From JACCZH01 sp963729445 (lineage in GTDB: Bacteria > Chloroflexota > Chloroflexia > Thermomicrobiales > CFX8): a DNA stretch of 64,000 nt. Where the stretch lies: assembly GCA_963729445.1 (NCBI GenBank), contig CAVSNU010000003.1:1116001-1180000 (forward strand), in the 5' to 3' direction. A model generated the notes under the pieces. The model saw only the letters and a list, made by a program, of their open reading frames with translations. It had not been told where the DNA came from and did not search any database. The position numbers and the translations under genes are program-made. Below, in pieces: positions 44,240 to 53,632 of this stretch. The stretch's first letter is position 1, and the number at the start of each line of letters is the position of its first letter.

Positions 44240-47200
44240 ATGTCGCAAAAGCCACCGGACCCGGAGCGCGAGCCATCCACCTCGTCACGGGTTACGCCTG
44301 ATTCCCATTTTTGCGAAGGCACGGCTGACGCGGGGGCGCGTGGGCGGGCAGCAAGCCTGGCGCCGGCCGGGTACGCGTCTCTGATGCTCTCCGCCATCTC
44401 TGAAGCCGTCATCGCCGCCGATTTTCAAGGCAACATCCTGCACTGGAATCCAGCCGCGGAAGACTTTTACGGCTGGCCGGCCGGGGAGGCCCTGGGCGGC
44501 AACCTTCTGGAGCTGATCCGCAGCGAGCCTATTCGCTCCGCCGCTGCCCAGGCACTGGAGACCATGCGCGAGCGAGACACCTGGACTCGCGAGATCACTG
44601 TCCAGCGCAAAGATGGCAGCGAGTTCCCGGCACAGGTGACACTCTCTCGGATCCAGGACGAACACGGTGCGCCGATCGGCGTTGTTGCTGTGTTAACCGA
44701 CCTGACCGAACGGAACCGCATTGAACGGGAGCGCCAACTGCTGCTCAGCGGAGCGCAAGTCGCCCGCATCCAGGCCGCAGACCTTCAGGCACGTGCCGAG
44801 CGGCTGCTTGGGATCACCGCCGCATACTCCAGAGCGCGCACACTCGATGAAGTCGTCAAGGTCACGATGGAAGTGGGAGTGGCCGCACTCGGCGCAAATG
44901 CGGGCAGCATTCTGCTGACGAACGCCAGCGGTGACGCGCTGGACCTGGTTGAGACGACCGGAGACGCGCCGCACATCGAGCGCTGGAGAGATCAGGCGGT
45001 GCCACTCGATGCCGGACTCCCATTCACGGATGCGGTGCTGCGACAGGAGTCGATCTGGATCAGCGGCCGTGAGGAGATGCTGGAGCGATATCCCGCGATC
45101 AGCGCTCTGGATGCGGCAGACCAGGACGGGATCGTCGCCTTACCACTCATTGCCAGCGGGCGCACCTTCGGTGTCATCGTCCTCAGTTATGCGCCAACGG
45201 GGGAGTTTCCAGCGGACGAGCGCGTGTTCGCCGAGACGGTGGCGCGCTTTTGCGCGCAGGCACTCGAGCGCGCCTGGCTCTTTGCCCGGGAGCGCGGCGC
45301 TCGGCTCGAAGCGGACGCGGCGCAACGTCGAGCCGCGGGATTGCTCCGGGTAACCGCGGCGCTGTCACGAGCCCTTACCCCACAGGAGGTCTGCACCGTT
45401 GCGATCGATCAGGGCCTTGAGGCATTGGATATCGACGCGGGGCTTGTTGCGCTGTCCACACCCGACGGGAGCGAGCTGACGATCACCCAGAGCAGCGGCT
45501 ATCCTACGGATATTATCGACCGCTGGTCCGCCGAAACCATTCCGATCGACCTCCCATTGCCCCTCACGGACGCGGTCAGGACAGGGGAGCCCCTCTGGAT
45601 ACGCTCGCGCGACGAGATGCTGGAGCGCTATCCATCGATGGTTGACCGGCCGCCGGTTGTCTCGGGAGCCTTCGCCGCGATACCGCTCAGTGCCGGCACT
45701 CGCAAGCTGGGAGCACTCGGGCTCACCTATCGGACGGCGGGCGACATCGCCGAATCCGAGCGCACCTACATTCTGACGCTCGCCAGACTCTGCTCGCAGG
45801 CGCTTGAGCGGGCTTACCTGTTTGCCGCGGAGCGTGATGCCCGGGTCGAGGCGGAGCAAGCTCAGCAGCGGCTGAGCCTTCTCGCTGAAGCCGGCGAGCT
45901 GTTCATCAGCTCCCCAGACATGAATGACACCCTGACGGCGATCGCCAGGCTTATCGTGCCCAAGGTGGCCGACTGGTGCGCGATTGACACTGTTGGCGAC
46001 AGAGGTCTGCCAGAACGCATCACCGTCATGCATGTCGACCCGGAAAAAGTGCGCTGGGCAGACGAGCTGCAACGCCACGTGCCCTTTGATCCACAAGCTC
46101 CAGGCGGCCTCGCACGCGTCCTCCGCACCGGAGAGCCGGTGTTCTACCCGGTTATAACCGACGACATGCTCGTCGCCCTCGCGCGAGACGACGAACAGCT
46201 CAAATTAATCCGCGCTGTCGGGTTCTCGTCCGCCTTGATCGTGCCGCTGATCGCCCGTGGACGCACCCTGGGCGCGATCACGCTGGTGCACGCTGAGTCC
46301 GGGCGTCACTACACAGCCGAAGATCTCGCATTGACCGAGAACCTGGCCTACCGGGCTGCGCTAGCACTTGATAATGCGCGTCTCTACGAGCAGGCCCAGG
46401 AGCACGCCCTGCGGAAGGATGCGCTCGCCAGCGTGTCGCAGGCATTCGCTGAAGCCAGCCTGGATCTGACAGCCGTGCTGGAGACATGCAGCCGCGAGGT
46501 TGCGCAGCTGGTCGGCGACAGCGCGATCATCCGCTTGCCGTCAGAAGATGGTCTCTGGCTACATCCCGTGGCGATCTACGACCGGAATCCCGAGGCTGAA
46601 ACCGCGCTGCGTGAACTGCACGCAGAAAACCCCTTGCGTTGGGGAGAGGGCATCACTGGCCAGGTTGCCAACACTGGCGAACCGCTCTTGATTCCGGAAA
46701 CCTCGCCAGACGAGATGTTCTCGATCGTCAAACCCGCATACCGGACCTGGAGCCAGAAGTTCGGCATGTATGGGGTTCTGATTGTCCCGATGAGCCGGGG
46801 GAAGCAAGTCGTCGGCACCATCGCGCTCTTCCGCTCTACCCCCGGGCGGCCTTACACCGAGGCCGACAAGCAATTTGTCCAGGAAATCGCCGACCGGGCT
46901 GCGATGGCCGTTGAGAATGCACAGCTGTACCGCCAGGCACAGAGGGCGGTTCAGCTGCGCGAGGAGTTTCTATCGATCGCCTCGCACGAGATCCGCACCC
47001 CACTCACAACGATTACCGGGTTCGCCCACCTCTTGACCCGCCAACTGGCCCAGGACACGATCGACCCTGAACGAATCGATTCTGTCACCCACCGTTTGCT
47101 GCATGAGGCGCAGCGGCTAAACCAGATCGTGACCGATCTTCTGGATGTCACGCGGATCCAGCAAGGACACCTGGATCTGCGGCCGGAACCCTGCGATCTC

Positions 47201-47644
47201 AGCAGCCTGGCCCACCAGGTTGTCGACCGGTTAGGCATTGCTCAGGAGCGCGACAACCGGCGCGAGATCGTCGTCCAGGCGCCCGTTCCGGTTGTCGGAG
47301 AGTGGGATGCTGCCCGGCTGGACCAGGTGCTGACGAACTTGCTCTCAAACGCCCTGAAGTACTCTCTGGAAGGTCCGATCCAGGTGACCGTGGAACAGGA
47401 CGGCACGAGTGCAGTCTTGACTGTCCGAGACCAGGGCGTTGGCATCCCGGAAGATCAGCAAGCCAAGCTGTTCGAGCCCTTTGTGCGCGGCGACACCGCC
47501 CATCACTCCTCCGGAGGGGCAGGTCTGGGGCTGTACATCACGCGCCAGATCGTCGAGGGCCATCAGGGTACGATCGACCTCAGCAGCCGGCCTGGTGAAG
47601 GAGCCGTTTTCACTGTCCGCCTACCGTTTCAAGAAACGGAATAG
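44240..47644 (+). CDS. Multi-GAF sensor histidine kinase
   Basis: This 1134-residue protein has no transmembrane segment and is therefore a cytoplasmic sensor. Order: PAS domain (about 45-155), four GAF domains (about 190-345, 365-530, 545-715, 725-895), HisKA with His916 (FLSIASHEIRTPLTTITG), and HATPase (about 1015-1132) with N box LTNLLSNALKYS, VRDQGVGIPEDQ and GGAGLGLYIT. GAF1 and GAF2 are similar to each other, suggesting internal duplication. It senses small molecules, light or redox state that cannot be named. The response regulator at 43468 is the nearest partner. Confidence 0.92.
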   Translation: MSQKPPDPEREPSTSSRVTPDSHFCEGTADAGARGRAASLAPAGYASLMLSAISEAVIAADFQGNILHWNPAAEDFYGWPAGEALGGNLLELIRSEPIRSAAAQALETMRERDTWTREITVQRKDGSEFPAQVTLSRIQDEHGAPIGVVAVLTDLTERNRIERERQLLLSGAQVARIQAADLQARAERLLGITAAYSRARTLDEVVKVTMEVGVAALGANAGSILLTNASGDALDLVETTGDAPHIERWRDQAVPLDAGLPFTDAVLRQESIWISGREEMLERYPAISALDAADQDGIVALPLIASGRTFGVIVLSYAPTGEFPADERVFAETVARFCAQALERAWLFARERGARLEADAAQRRAAGLLRVTAALSRALTPQEVCTVAIDQGLEALDIDAGLVALSTPDGSELTITQSSGYPTDIIDRWSAETIPIDLPLPLTDAVRTGEPLWIRSRDEMLERYPSMVDRPPVVSGAFAAIPLSAGTRKLGALGLTYRTAGDIAESERTYILTLARLCSQALERAYLFAAERDARVEAEQAQQRLSLLAEAGELFISSPDMNDTLTAIARLIVPKVADWCAIDTVGDRGLPERITVMHVDPEKVRWADELQRHVPFDPQAPGGLARVLRTGEPVFYPVITDDMLVALARDDEQLKLIRAVGFSSALIVPLIARGRTLGAITLVHAESGRHYTAEDLALTENLAYRAALALDNARLYEQAQEHALRKDALASVSQAFAEASLDLTAVLETCSREVAQLVGDSAIIRLPSEDGLWLHPVAIYDRNPEAETALRELHAENPLRWGEGITGQVANTGEPLLIPETSPDEMFSIVKPAYRTWSQKFGMYGVLIVPMSRGKQVVGTIALFRSTPGRPYTEADKQFVQEIADRAAMAVENAQLYRQAQRAVQLREEFLSIASHEIRTPLTTITGFAHLLTRQLAQDTIDPERIDSVTHRLLHEAQRLNQIVTDLLDVTRIQQGHLDLRPEPCDLSSLAHQVVDRLGIAQERDNRREIVVQAPVPVVGEWDAARLDQVLTNLLSNALKYSLEGPIQVTVEQDGTSAVLTVRDQGVGIPEDQQAKLFEPFVRGDTAHHSSGGAGLGLYITRQIVEGHQGTIDLSSRPGEGAVFTVRLPFQETE

Positions 47645-47785
47645 AGCGCTCACACGACAGTTCCTCTCAACACAAACCTGAACAAACCGGAAGCTATTCG
47701 AAAAGGTATTCACGTATCGGTGTCACATTGTGGCTCTAAAGTACAGGTGGAGGAGAGTCACACCGCTGCTGTCCTCTTCCTTACT

Positions 47786-47825
47786 AGGTTGCCCCCGGTT
47801 GCCCAGGCCGGGGGCAACCTGTTTT
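47786..47825 (+). terminator. Rho-independent terminator before the exporter genes
   Basis: AGGTTGCCCCCGG (47786-47798) pairs with 47808-47820 and is followed by GTTTT. It lies 140 bases after the kinase stop and 83 bases before the permease start. Confidence 0.75.
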
Positions 47826-47907
47826 CCAGCAGCCAGTGTCGGCGGCGATCGTCTATGATTCGGCCCAACCCAGAGCTCGCCGAGCGCAGACGACACGGGA
47901 GGCACTG

Positions 47908-48789
47908 TTGGCAGCTCAAGAAGCAACCGCCAGAGACGCCGGGGTCGCAGGCGCGTCTGCGCCTGAGCGCTCGCCGGCCATCGTCATCCAGCCATCCAGC
48001 GGCTGGGCAGCGCTGCAGATCGGCGAGGTCTGGCGCTATCGCGAGCTGCTCTATTTCCTCACCTGGCGCGACCTGAAGCTCCGCTACAAGCAGACGTTGA
48101 TCGGCGCGGCTTGGGCCGTCATCCAGCCGTTCATGACCATGGTGGTCTTCGCCGTCATCTTTGGCCGGCTTGTCGGTGTGCCTTCTGACGGAGTGCCGTA
48201 CCCAGTGTTCGCCTACGCCGCACTCGTGCCCTGGACATTTTTTGCCATGTCAATGAACCAGGCGGGCATGAGCCTGGTACGCGACTCCAACTTGATCTCC
48301 AAGATCTACTTTCCCAGACTGGTTGCGCCCATCGCCAGTGTGCTGTCCGGCGTCGTGGACTTCGCCGTCGCCTTGTGCGTGCTGCTGGGACTGATGGCGT
48401 ATTACGGCATCGTACCCGGGTTGGCAGTAGTGACGATTCCTTTCTTCCTGCTGCTGGCGCTCATGTCGGCACTGGGCGTCAGCCTCTGGCTCTCCGCACT
48501 CAACGTCAAGTATCGTGACGTCCGTTACACCATCCCATTTCTCACCCAGTTCTGGCTCTACGCGACGCCGGTGGCCTATCCGAGCAGCCTGATCCCGGAA
48601 ACGTGGCAGCCGCTCTTCGGGTTAAATCCCATGGCCGGGGTGATCGAGGGGTTCCGCTGGGCGCTGCTCGGCACCGCGGACCCGCCGGGCGCAATGATCG
48701 CCGTCTCGGCCAGCATCGTGGTCGCGATCTTTGTCGGCGGACTGTTCTTCTTCAGACGCATGGAGCGGGACTTCGCCGATGTTATCTAG
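47908..48789 (+). CDS. Polysaccharide export ABC transporter permease (Wzm-type)
   Basis: This ABC-2 type permease of 293 residues has six membrane segments. The pre-helix LLYFLTWRDLKLRYKQTLIGAAWAVIQP is the family signature. It works with the ATP-binding protein 48 bases downstream to export glycan or teichoic-acid-like polymers. I chose TTG 47908 because GGGAGG lies five bases upstream; GTG 47836 has no ribosome site. Confidence 0.9.
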   Translation: MAAQEATARDAGVAGASAPERSPAIVIQPSSGWAALQIGEVWRYRELLYFLTWRDLKLRYKQTLIGAAWAVIQPFMTMVVFAVIFGRLVGVPSDGVPYPVFAYAALVPWTFFAMSMNQAGMSLVRDSNLISKIYFPRLVAPIASVLSGVVDFAVALCVLLGLMAYYGIVPGLAVVTIPFFLLLALMSALGVSLWLSALNVKYRDVRYTIPFLTQFWLYATPVAYPSSLIPETWQPLFGLNPMAGVIEGFRWALLGTADPPGAMIAVSASIVVAIFVGGLFFFRRMERDFADVI

Positions 48790-48837
48790 GGCAGCCCTCA
48801 CTCCCCGCTGCGATCTCGACCGACGTGGAGAGAGATC

Positions 48838-50094
48838 ATGACCGGCATCGCGGTGCGGGCCGAGGGGCTGGGCAAGCGCTACATGATTGGCGAGCGCCGC
48901 GACGCGTACGCCAATTTGCGCGATAGCCTCACGACCCGCCTGCGCAGCCCCCTGCGACACGGGGCAGGGCCGGCCAGCGAGGAGTTCTGGGCGCTGCGCG
49001 ACATCTCGTTCGAGGTGCACCAGGGGGAAGTGCTGGGGATTATCGGCAGGAATGGCGCCGGCAAGAGCACCCTGCTCAAGCTGATCTCGCGCATCACCGA
49101 ACCCACTACCGGCCGGGCCGAAATCCATGGCCGGGTGGGCTCGCTGCTGGAAGTTGGGACCGGATTTCATCCTGAGCTTACCGGGCGCGAAAACATCTAC
49201 CTCAACGGCGCCATTCTGGGTATGACACGCCGCGAGATTCACTCCAGGTTCGACGAGATTACCGCTTTTGCCGAGATCGAGCGCTTCCTGGATACTCCGG
49301 TGAAACGCTACTCAAGCGGCATGTTTGTCCGGCTGGCCTTCGCGGTCGCCGCCCACCTTGAACCTGAAATCCTGATCGTCGATGAGGTGCTGGCCGTTGG
49401 GGATGTGGCCTTTCAGCAGAAGTGTCTGGGGAAGATGAGCGAGGTGGCCCATTCCGGCAGGACCGTCATCTTCGTGTCCCACAACCTGACCGCCGTACGC
49501 CAGCTCACGACCCGGAGCCTGCTGATTGACGGCGGCAGGCTGGTTGCCTCCGCCCCCTCCGCCGAGATCGTCAGCCGCTACCTCGACAGCGCTACGGACT
49601 GGGAAACGAGCGTCTACGCTGTCGAGCACACGCCACGTCGCAATCGTGAGCTGAGCGGGTCGCTGCGGCTCGTGAGTCTGGAGCTTGAGAGCCACCCGGC
49701 GAAGCTCGTGGCTGCCGACAGCGATCTCAGATTGCGCATCAGCGTTCGTGCGGTTGAGACAGTTGCCTGCTTCCGCTTTCGAGTCACGCTCTACTGGCAC
49801 GGAGGCCGCGAAGCCGGCACGGTCATCGGGCCTGAGCTACACGCTCCCGACAGGGGAGAGCTGGCGACCTTCAGCCTGACCCTCTCCGACCTGCGCCTCG
49901 CGCCGGGGAGATACCACTGCGCGGTATCGGCAGGGCGCGGCGGTGGCACTCTCAAGGGGGCGGAGTTTGACGCGGTCAGCGACGTGCTGCACTTCGAAGT
50001 GCTCGCCGCACAGAGCGACGGTCCGCAGACTGAGTGGCGCTTCGAGTGGGGACCGATTCGCTTCGCCGACCCAGAAGTGCGACGGCTCGACTGA
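48838..50094 (+). CDS. Polysaccharide export ABC transporter ATPase (Wzt-type)
   Basis: This 418-residue ATPase has Walker A GRNGAGKSTLLK near residue 68, signature YSSGMFVRLAFAVA near residue 160, and Walker B ILIVDEVLAVGD near residue 180. Residues about 270-410 are a C-terminal carbohydrate-binding-type domain as in Wzt proteins that recognise the modified end of their polymer. It pairs with the permease. The 3' end abuts a truncated glycosyltransferase on the other strand. Confidence 0.93.
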   Translation: MTGIAVRAEGLGKRYMIGERRDAYANLRDSLTTRLRSPLRHGAGPASEEFWALRDISFEVHQGEVLGIIGRNGAGKSTLLKLISRITEPTTGRAEIHGRVGSLLEVGTGFHPELTGRENIYLNGAILGMTRREIHSRFDEITAFAEIERFLDTPVKRYSSGMFVRLAFAVAAHLEPEILIVDEVLAVGDVAFQQKCLGKMSEVAHSGRTVIFVSHNLTAVRQLTTRSLLIDGGRLVASAPSAEIVSRYLDSATDWETSVYAVEHTPRRNRELSGSLRLVSLELESHPAKLVAADSDLRLRISVRAVETVACFRFRVTLYWHGGREAGTVIGPELHAPDRGELATFSLTLSDLRLAPGRYHCAVSAGRGGGTLKGAEFDAVSDVLHFEVLAAQSDGPQTEWRFEWGPIRFADPEVRRLD

Positions 50095-50096
50095 TC

Positions 50097-50608
50097 CTCC
50101 GGTGTAACCGGCCCTGGGGACCCGCGCCTCTCTCTTCGTCAAGGATGTGCTCGCTGTCGACGATGTCGACCGGGATGCCATATTCCACTGCTTTGCGTAG
50201 TGGAATCGCCCCGAAGAAGGGTCCGAGCACGAGGCAGAGCATCCCCGGTTGAAACTCGTGCACGACCCGCTCCAGCGCCAGCCTGAGTAATGGCTCCGAG
50301 CCATGTCCCCGGCACGTGCGCAGCCGGCCTGGCGGGGCGAAACGCACCTGGTACAGCGGGATACCGTCGACCCAGCTCTCCTCGATCTCAAGAGCGCCGG
50401 CCACCAGGCTACCAGGGGGTTGGGGAGCGGCTGCGAGTATCCACACCTCACTGCCGGCAGCACTCCACTCCCGCGCTTTGCGGCGTGCGCTCACGGGAAT
50501 CCGCTCATCGGGCATCCTCGGATCACGATCACACACGACCAGGACCCGCACTGACTCCCTCTCGCCGGCCACACTCGTCTCCGCGCTCTTTGGTAAAAAA
50601 CGGTACAC
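50097..50608 (-). pseudogene. N-terminal remnant of a family-4 glycosyltransferase
   Basis: About 165 residues with the GT4 N-terminal Rossmann pattern (VRVLVVCDRDPRM at the start, EWSAAGSEVWILAA, VDGIPLYQVRF, VVHEFQPGMLCLVLG, EYGIPVDIVDSEH) are visible. The family-like sequence stops near 50110 where the Wzt gene ends, so the UDP-sugar-binding C-terminal half is missing. The frame runs on antisense into wzt without meaning. It is a deletion scar from a rearrangement in the glycan locus. Confidence 0.6.
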
Positions 50609-50725
50609 TCGCCTGGAGTTTAATCATCTCCGTCCAATATATGCTCAACTGGAACACTCCGGCCAGCCTTGGGCAAGGCGATCGTTGGCAAGCAGTGCGT
50701 GATGGAATCATGGGAGAGGTGTCCA

Positions 50726-51667
50726 ATGCGGATACTGGTAAGTGGCGGCGCAGGCTTTATCGGTTCACATGTTGCCGAGGTGTTTATCGCCGCCGGTCAC
50801 GAGGTGGCAATCGTTGACAACCTCTCAAGTGGCCGCACCGAGAACGTCCCGGACGGCGCGACCTTTTACCAGTGCGACATCCGGGACACCGCTCTGTCGG
50901 ATGTGTTCGCTGAGGTGCAGCCGGAGATCGTCAGCCACCACGCAGCCCAGATCAGCGTCCAGTCTTCAATTGACGAGCCACGCCGGGACGCCTCTATCAA
51001 CGTTGAAGGCAGCGTGAACCTGCTGGAGTGCGCCCGGACAAGCGGCGTCCGCAAAGTGCTCTACGCCTCAACCGGCGGGGCGCTCTACGGCGAGCCGGGC
51101 TACCTCCCTTGTGATGAAGAGCACCCCATCGCGCCACTCAGCCACTACGGCGTCACCAAATATGTCATGGAGCTCTACCTTGGACTCTACCAGCGCCTCT
51201 ACGGTCTGGATTACACGATCCTGCGCTACCCCAACGTCTACGGCCCGCGGCAAGATCCGCACGGAGAAGCCGGTGTCGTTGCGATCTTCATTGGCAAGAT
51301 GCTCGCCGACCAAGCGGTCACCATTTATGGCGACGGAGAACAGACGCGCGACTTCGTCTTCGTCGGAGACATCGCCCGGGCGTCAATCCCGGCGTTGACG
51401 ACGGCGTCGGGTATGAGCATCAACCTCGGCTCAAACGTTGGTTCGAGCGTGAACGAGGTATTCCGAACGCTGGCCGCCATTACCGACTATCGACGTGAGG
51501 CACACTACGCTCCACCTCGTCCCGGCGACATCTACCAGATTGCCCTGACTGGCTCGCGAGCGAAGGAGCTGCTCAACTGGGAGCCGTCAGTCACGTTACT
51601 CCAGGGCCTCGAGGAGACCGTCGCGTCAGTGGCCGTCGCCTCGCAGAACAAATGTCAACCTCGGTAG
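50726..51667 (+). CDS. NAD-dependent sugar epimerase (GalE-like)
   Basis: This 313-residue extended short-chain dehydrogenase has the NAD motif SGGAGFIGSHVAEVF at residues 6-20, catalytic YGVTK near residue 145, and late GSRAKELLNWEPSVTL typical of UDP-glucose 4-epimerases and dTDP-glucose dehydratase relatives. ATG 50726 follows GGGAGAGG. It probably supplies a sugar nucleotide for the exported polymer. Confidence 0.9.
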   Translation: MRILVSGGAGFIGSHVAEVFIAAGHEVAIVDNLSSGRTENVPDGATFYQCDIRDTALSDVFAEVQPEIVSHHAAQISVQSSIDEPRRDASINVEGSVNLLECARTSGVRKVLYASTGGALYGEPGYLPCDEEHPIAPLSHYGVTKYVMELYLGLYQRLYGLDYTILRYPNVYGPRQDPHGEAGVVAIFIGKMLADQAVTIYGDGEQTRDFVFVGDIARASIPALTTASGMSINLGSNVGSSVNEVFRTLAAITDYRREAHYAPPRPGDIYQIALTGSRAKELLNWEPSVTLLQGLEETVASVAVASQNKCQPR

Positions 51668-52399
51668 CTTATCGCGGTGAATCTCGTACGGATGGAAGGC
51701 CCATACCAGGAGCCTGACGATGTGCGTCACGCAATCATGACCCATGTGGTGTTCAACAGATCCGTTCGACTCTATGGCGCCTTCGCTGAGCACAGGCGAA
51801 TGGGATCCCGCCTCAACACCCAACATCCAGTCGCAGGTCTCGGAGAGTCGCTCAGCGAACACAACTCCAGGCTCGGCCACGTGATACTTGCGTTAAAAAT
51901 CATGACGCTCCTGGCTGGAAACGACGTGAGGCTGTCATGTTTCGATACCCGGCCCATCCGTCTTACGTAACGACAATGGGCGTGAGCGATACTAACAAAC
52001 ACGTCTGTTCAGGTAGCAGTGATGCCATTCTGTACGTATTGTCAGCCGAAAAATCCGAAACGGCTATTGACAATAATGAACAGATAGTCATACTAGATCC
52101 CAAGCGAGAATAAGTACGTTCGGCCGTACACTTCCTATCCAGCCACCCGGCGGGGCTGGATAGTCACTGACATGCGAGCAATGGCGGCAATGATCGCGAA
52201 GGGTGTATCTGGGCACCTGTCCTTCGCTGGAGCCACTGGTGCAACCGGCCAGGTCGCATGAAACTGGTTGTTATGTCTTCGTCTCTGCATGACGCATCAC
52301 GCAGCTCTGACTGAGTGTCTGGGAGGAATTTGGTCAGACGCGTCAATACACACAGACGGCGAAGGCATTCTCATGGGTACGCACGGGGGAGGCCCAGGA
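51668..52399. other. 730-base gap, unusually AT-rich in its second half
   Basis: No gene is supported. ORFs of 60-100 codons exist on both strands (for example 51677-51970 plus, 51626-51880 minus) but no family is recognised. From about 51960 to 52130 base composition drops well below the neighbours. A 10-bp stem CTATCCAGCC pairs at 52135-52144 with 52154-52163. This may be the leader and promoter region of the downstream regulator. Confidence 0.4.
52067..52094 (+). promoter_or_regulatory. Candidate promoter upstream of the atypical regulator
   Basis: TTGACA at 52067-52072, 16-base spacer, CATACT at 52089-52094 in an AT-rich stretch. The leader to ATG 52400 would be about 300 bases and includes the stem at 52135-52163. 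Confidence 0.35.
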
Positions 52400-53179
52400 A
52401 TGCGAGTCGTGATTGTCGATTCTGATGCTGCCAACGGCAGATTTCTAAGCTTCGTATTAACAGACGCAGGCCACGAACCAGTCCTCGCACAGAATGCAGC
52501 AGCAGCATTCACGAACATTATCGGCATCGAAACGGATGCCGTGCTCCTCGAAACAGATCTGCCCGATCTCAACGGTTTCGATTTATGCAAGGAGCTGCGC
52601 GGCTACCGCTACAACGGGCCGCTCATGTTCGTGACCCACAACGTCAATACCCGGGACAAGATCAAAGCCCTGAACTATGGCGCCGATGATTACCTGGTGA
52701 AACCGTTTGACCCGCTCGAGCTCCTGGCGCGGCTCGACACGATCGCCCGGCGCTTCCGGCAGTCGGACTATCAGGGTCTCGGCACGGTGCTCAAAGTGAA
52801 ACAGGCCGAGCTCTCCATCGGCGAGCTCACCTACCGGGTGGAGGGGCGCGAACCAGAACTGTTGACCCCGACCGAGATGCGTATGCTCGAGTGTCTGATG
52901 CGAAATGCCCAGATCACCATCAGCCGCGACACGTTGATCGAGCGCACCTGGGGATTCAGTTTCGAAGGCGACACCAACCGGGTCGACCAGTATATCCGGC
53001 GTCTCAGAAAGAAGATTGAAGTCGACCCGCATCGCCCGGAGTACATTCACACGGTGCGCGGCATGGGCTACGTCTTCCGCACGCCGGAGACCAGTTCACC
53101 GGCGCTGGATATCCCAGCGTTGACCGACTACAAAGTCGCCGACGCCGCAGAAACTACCCGCAGGCAACGCTACGGGTAA
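52400..53179 (+). CDS. OmpR-type response regulator with a Glu phospho-site
   Basis: This 259-residue protein has a receiver domain (1-115) and a winged-helix output domain (about 140-230: LTPTEMRMLECLMRN and RTWGFSFEGDTNRVDQYIRRLRKKI). In the receiver, the acceptor position in VLLETDLPDLNGF is Glu51 in place of Asp, while the switch Thr (FVTHN) and Lys (LVKPFD) remain; the acidic pair is Asp7-Ser8. It may therefore act without phosphorylation. ATG 52400 is chosen since GGAGG lies seven bases upstream. No kinase adjoins it. A terminator follows. Confidence 0.87.
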   Translation: MRVVIVDSDAANGRFLSFVLTDAGHEPVLAQNAAAAFTNIIGIETDAVLLETDLPDLNGFDLCKELRGYRYNGPLMFVTHNVNTRDKIKALNYGADDYLVKPFDPLELLARLDTIARRFRQSDYQGLGTVLKVKQAELSIGELTYRVEGREPELLTPTEMRMLECLMRNAQITISRDTLIERTWGFSFEGDTNRVDQYIRRLRKKIEVDPHRPEYIHTVRGMGYVFRTPETSSPALDIPALTDYKVADAAETTRRQRYG

Positions 53180-53202
53180 CCGACAGGACCAACTTGTGAG
53201 CC

Positions 53203-53237
53203 AGAGGCGCCCTTGAAGGGCGCCTCTTCGTGTTTTT
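53203..53237 (+). terminator. Rho-independent terminator of the atypical regulator
   Basis: AGAGGCGCCC (53203-53212), loop TTGAA, inverse arm 53218-53227, then TCGTG and five Ts, about 25 bases after the stop codon. Confidence 0.85.
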
Positions 53238-53632
53238 GGCCCAAATGCACCCGCGAAGCTTGCTACAGTGACAAGGTTGTCAGCCTTACGCTAAATAACT
53301 TTCGCCTGAACATCGCCTTGTCTCCCTACAGTAATCAAACGCACGGGCCGAATCCACGCCGCAATCCAGGCGCCTGGAGTGGGGCTGAAGCAATCCGGCC
53401 TCCCAACGAATGGCTCCGATTGTCTCGAGGCCACTCGTCGGAGCGAGTTACTGGGGGATCAGCACGCTCATCCCCAAGAGGTACCCTGCCGGCACGCCGG
53501 TGCGGTCGATGTTGGGAGGTTCTGCCATTGCCTAGGAAAGCTCAGACTCACCCCAGCGCGCACGAGCCGCTGAGACGGAACATTCATCCGGTCAACAATT
53601 CGATCTGCAGAGGTGAAGGCGCGCCCATTGCG
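53238..53632. other. 400-base gap before a small hypothetical gene
   Basis: The reading frame of the gene at 53633 stays open across part of this gap, but the translated sequence is low-quality (Pro/Ser/Arg-rich). I see no supported gene; a short AT-rich stretch near 53280-53310 could hold a promoter. Confidence 0.3.

Noticed and set aside
51677..51970. 97-codon ORF after the epimerase
   Set aside because: No ribosome site, no family and an equally long reverse frame overlaps it; kept only as part of the unexplained gap.
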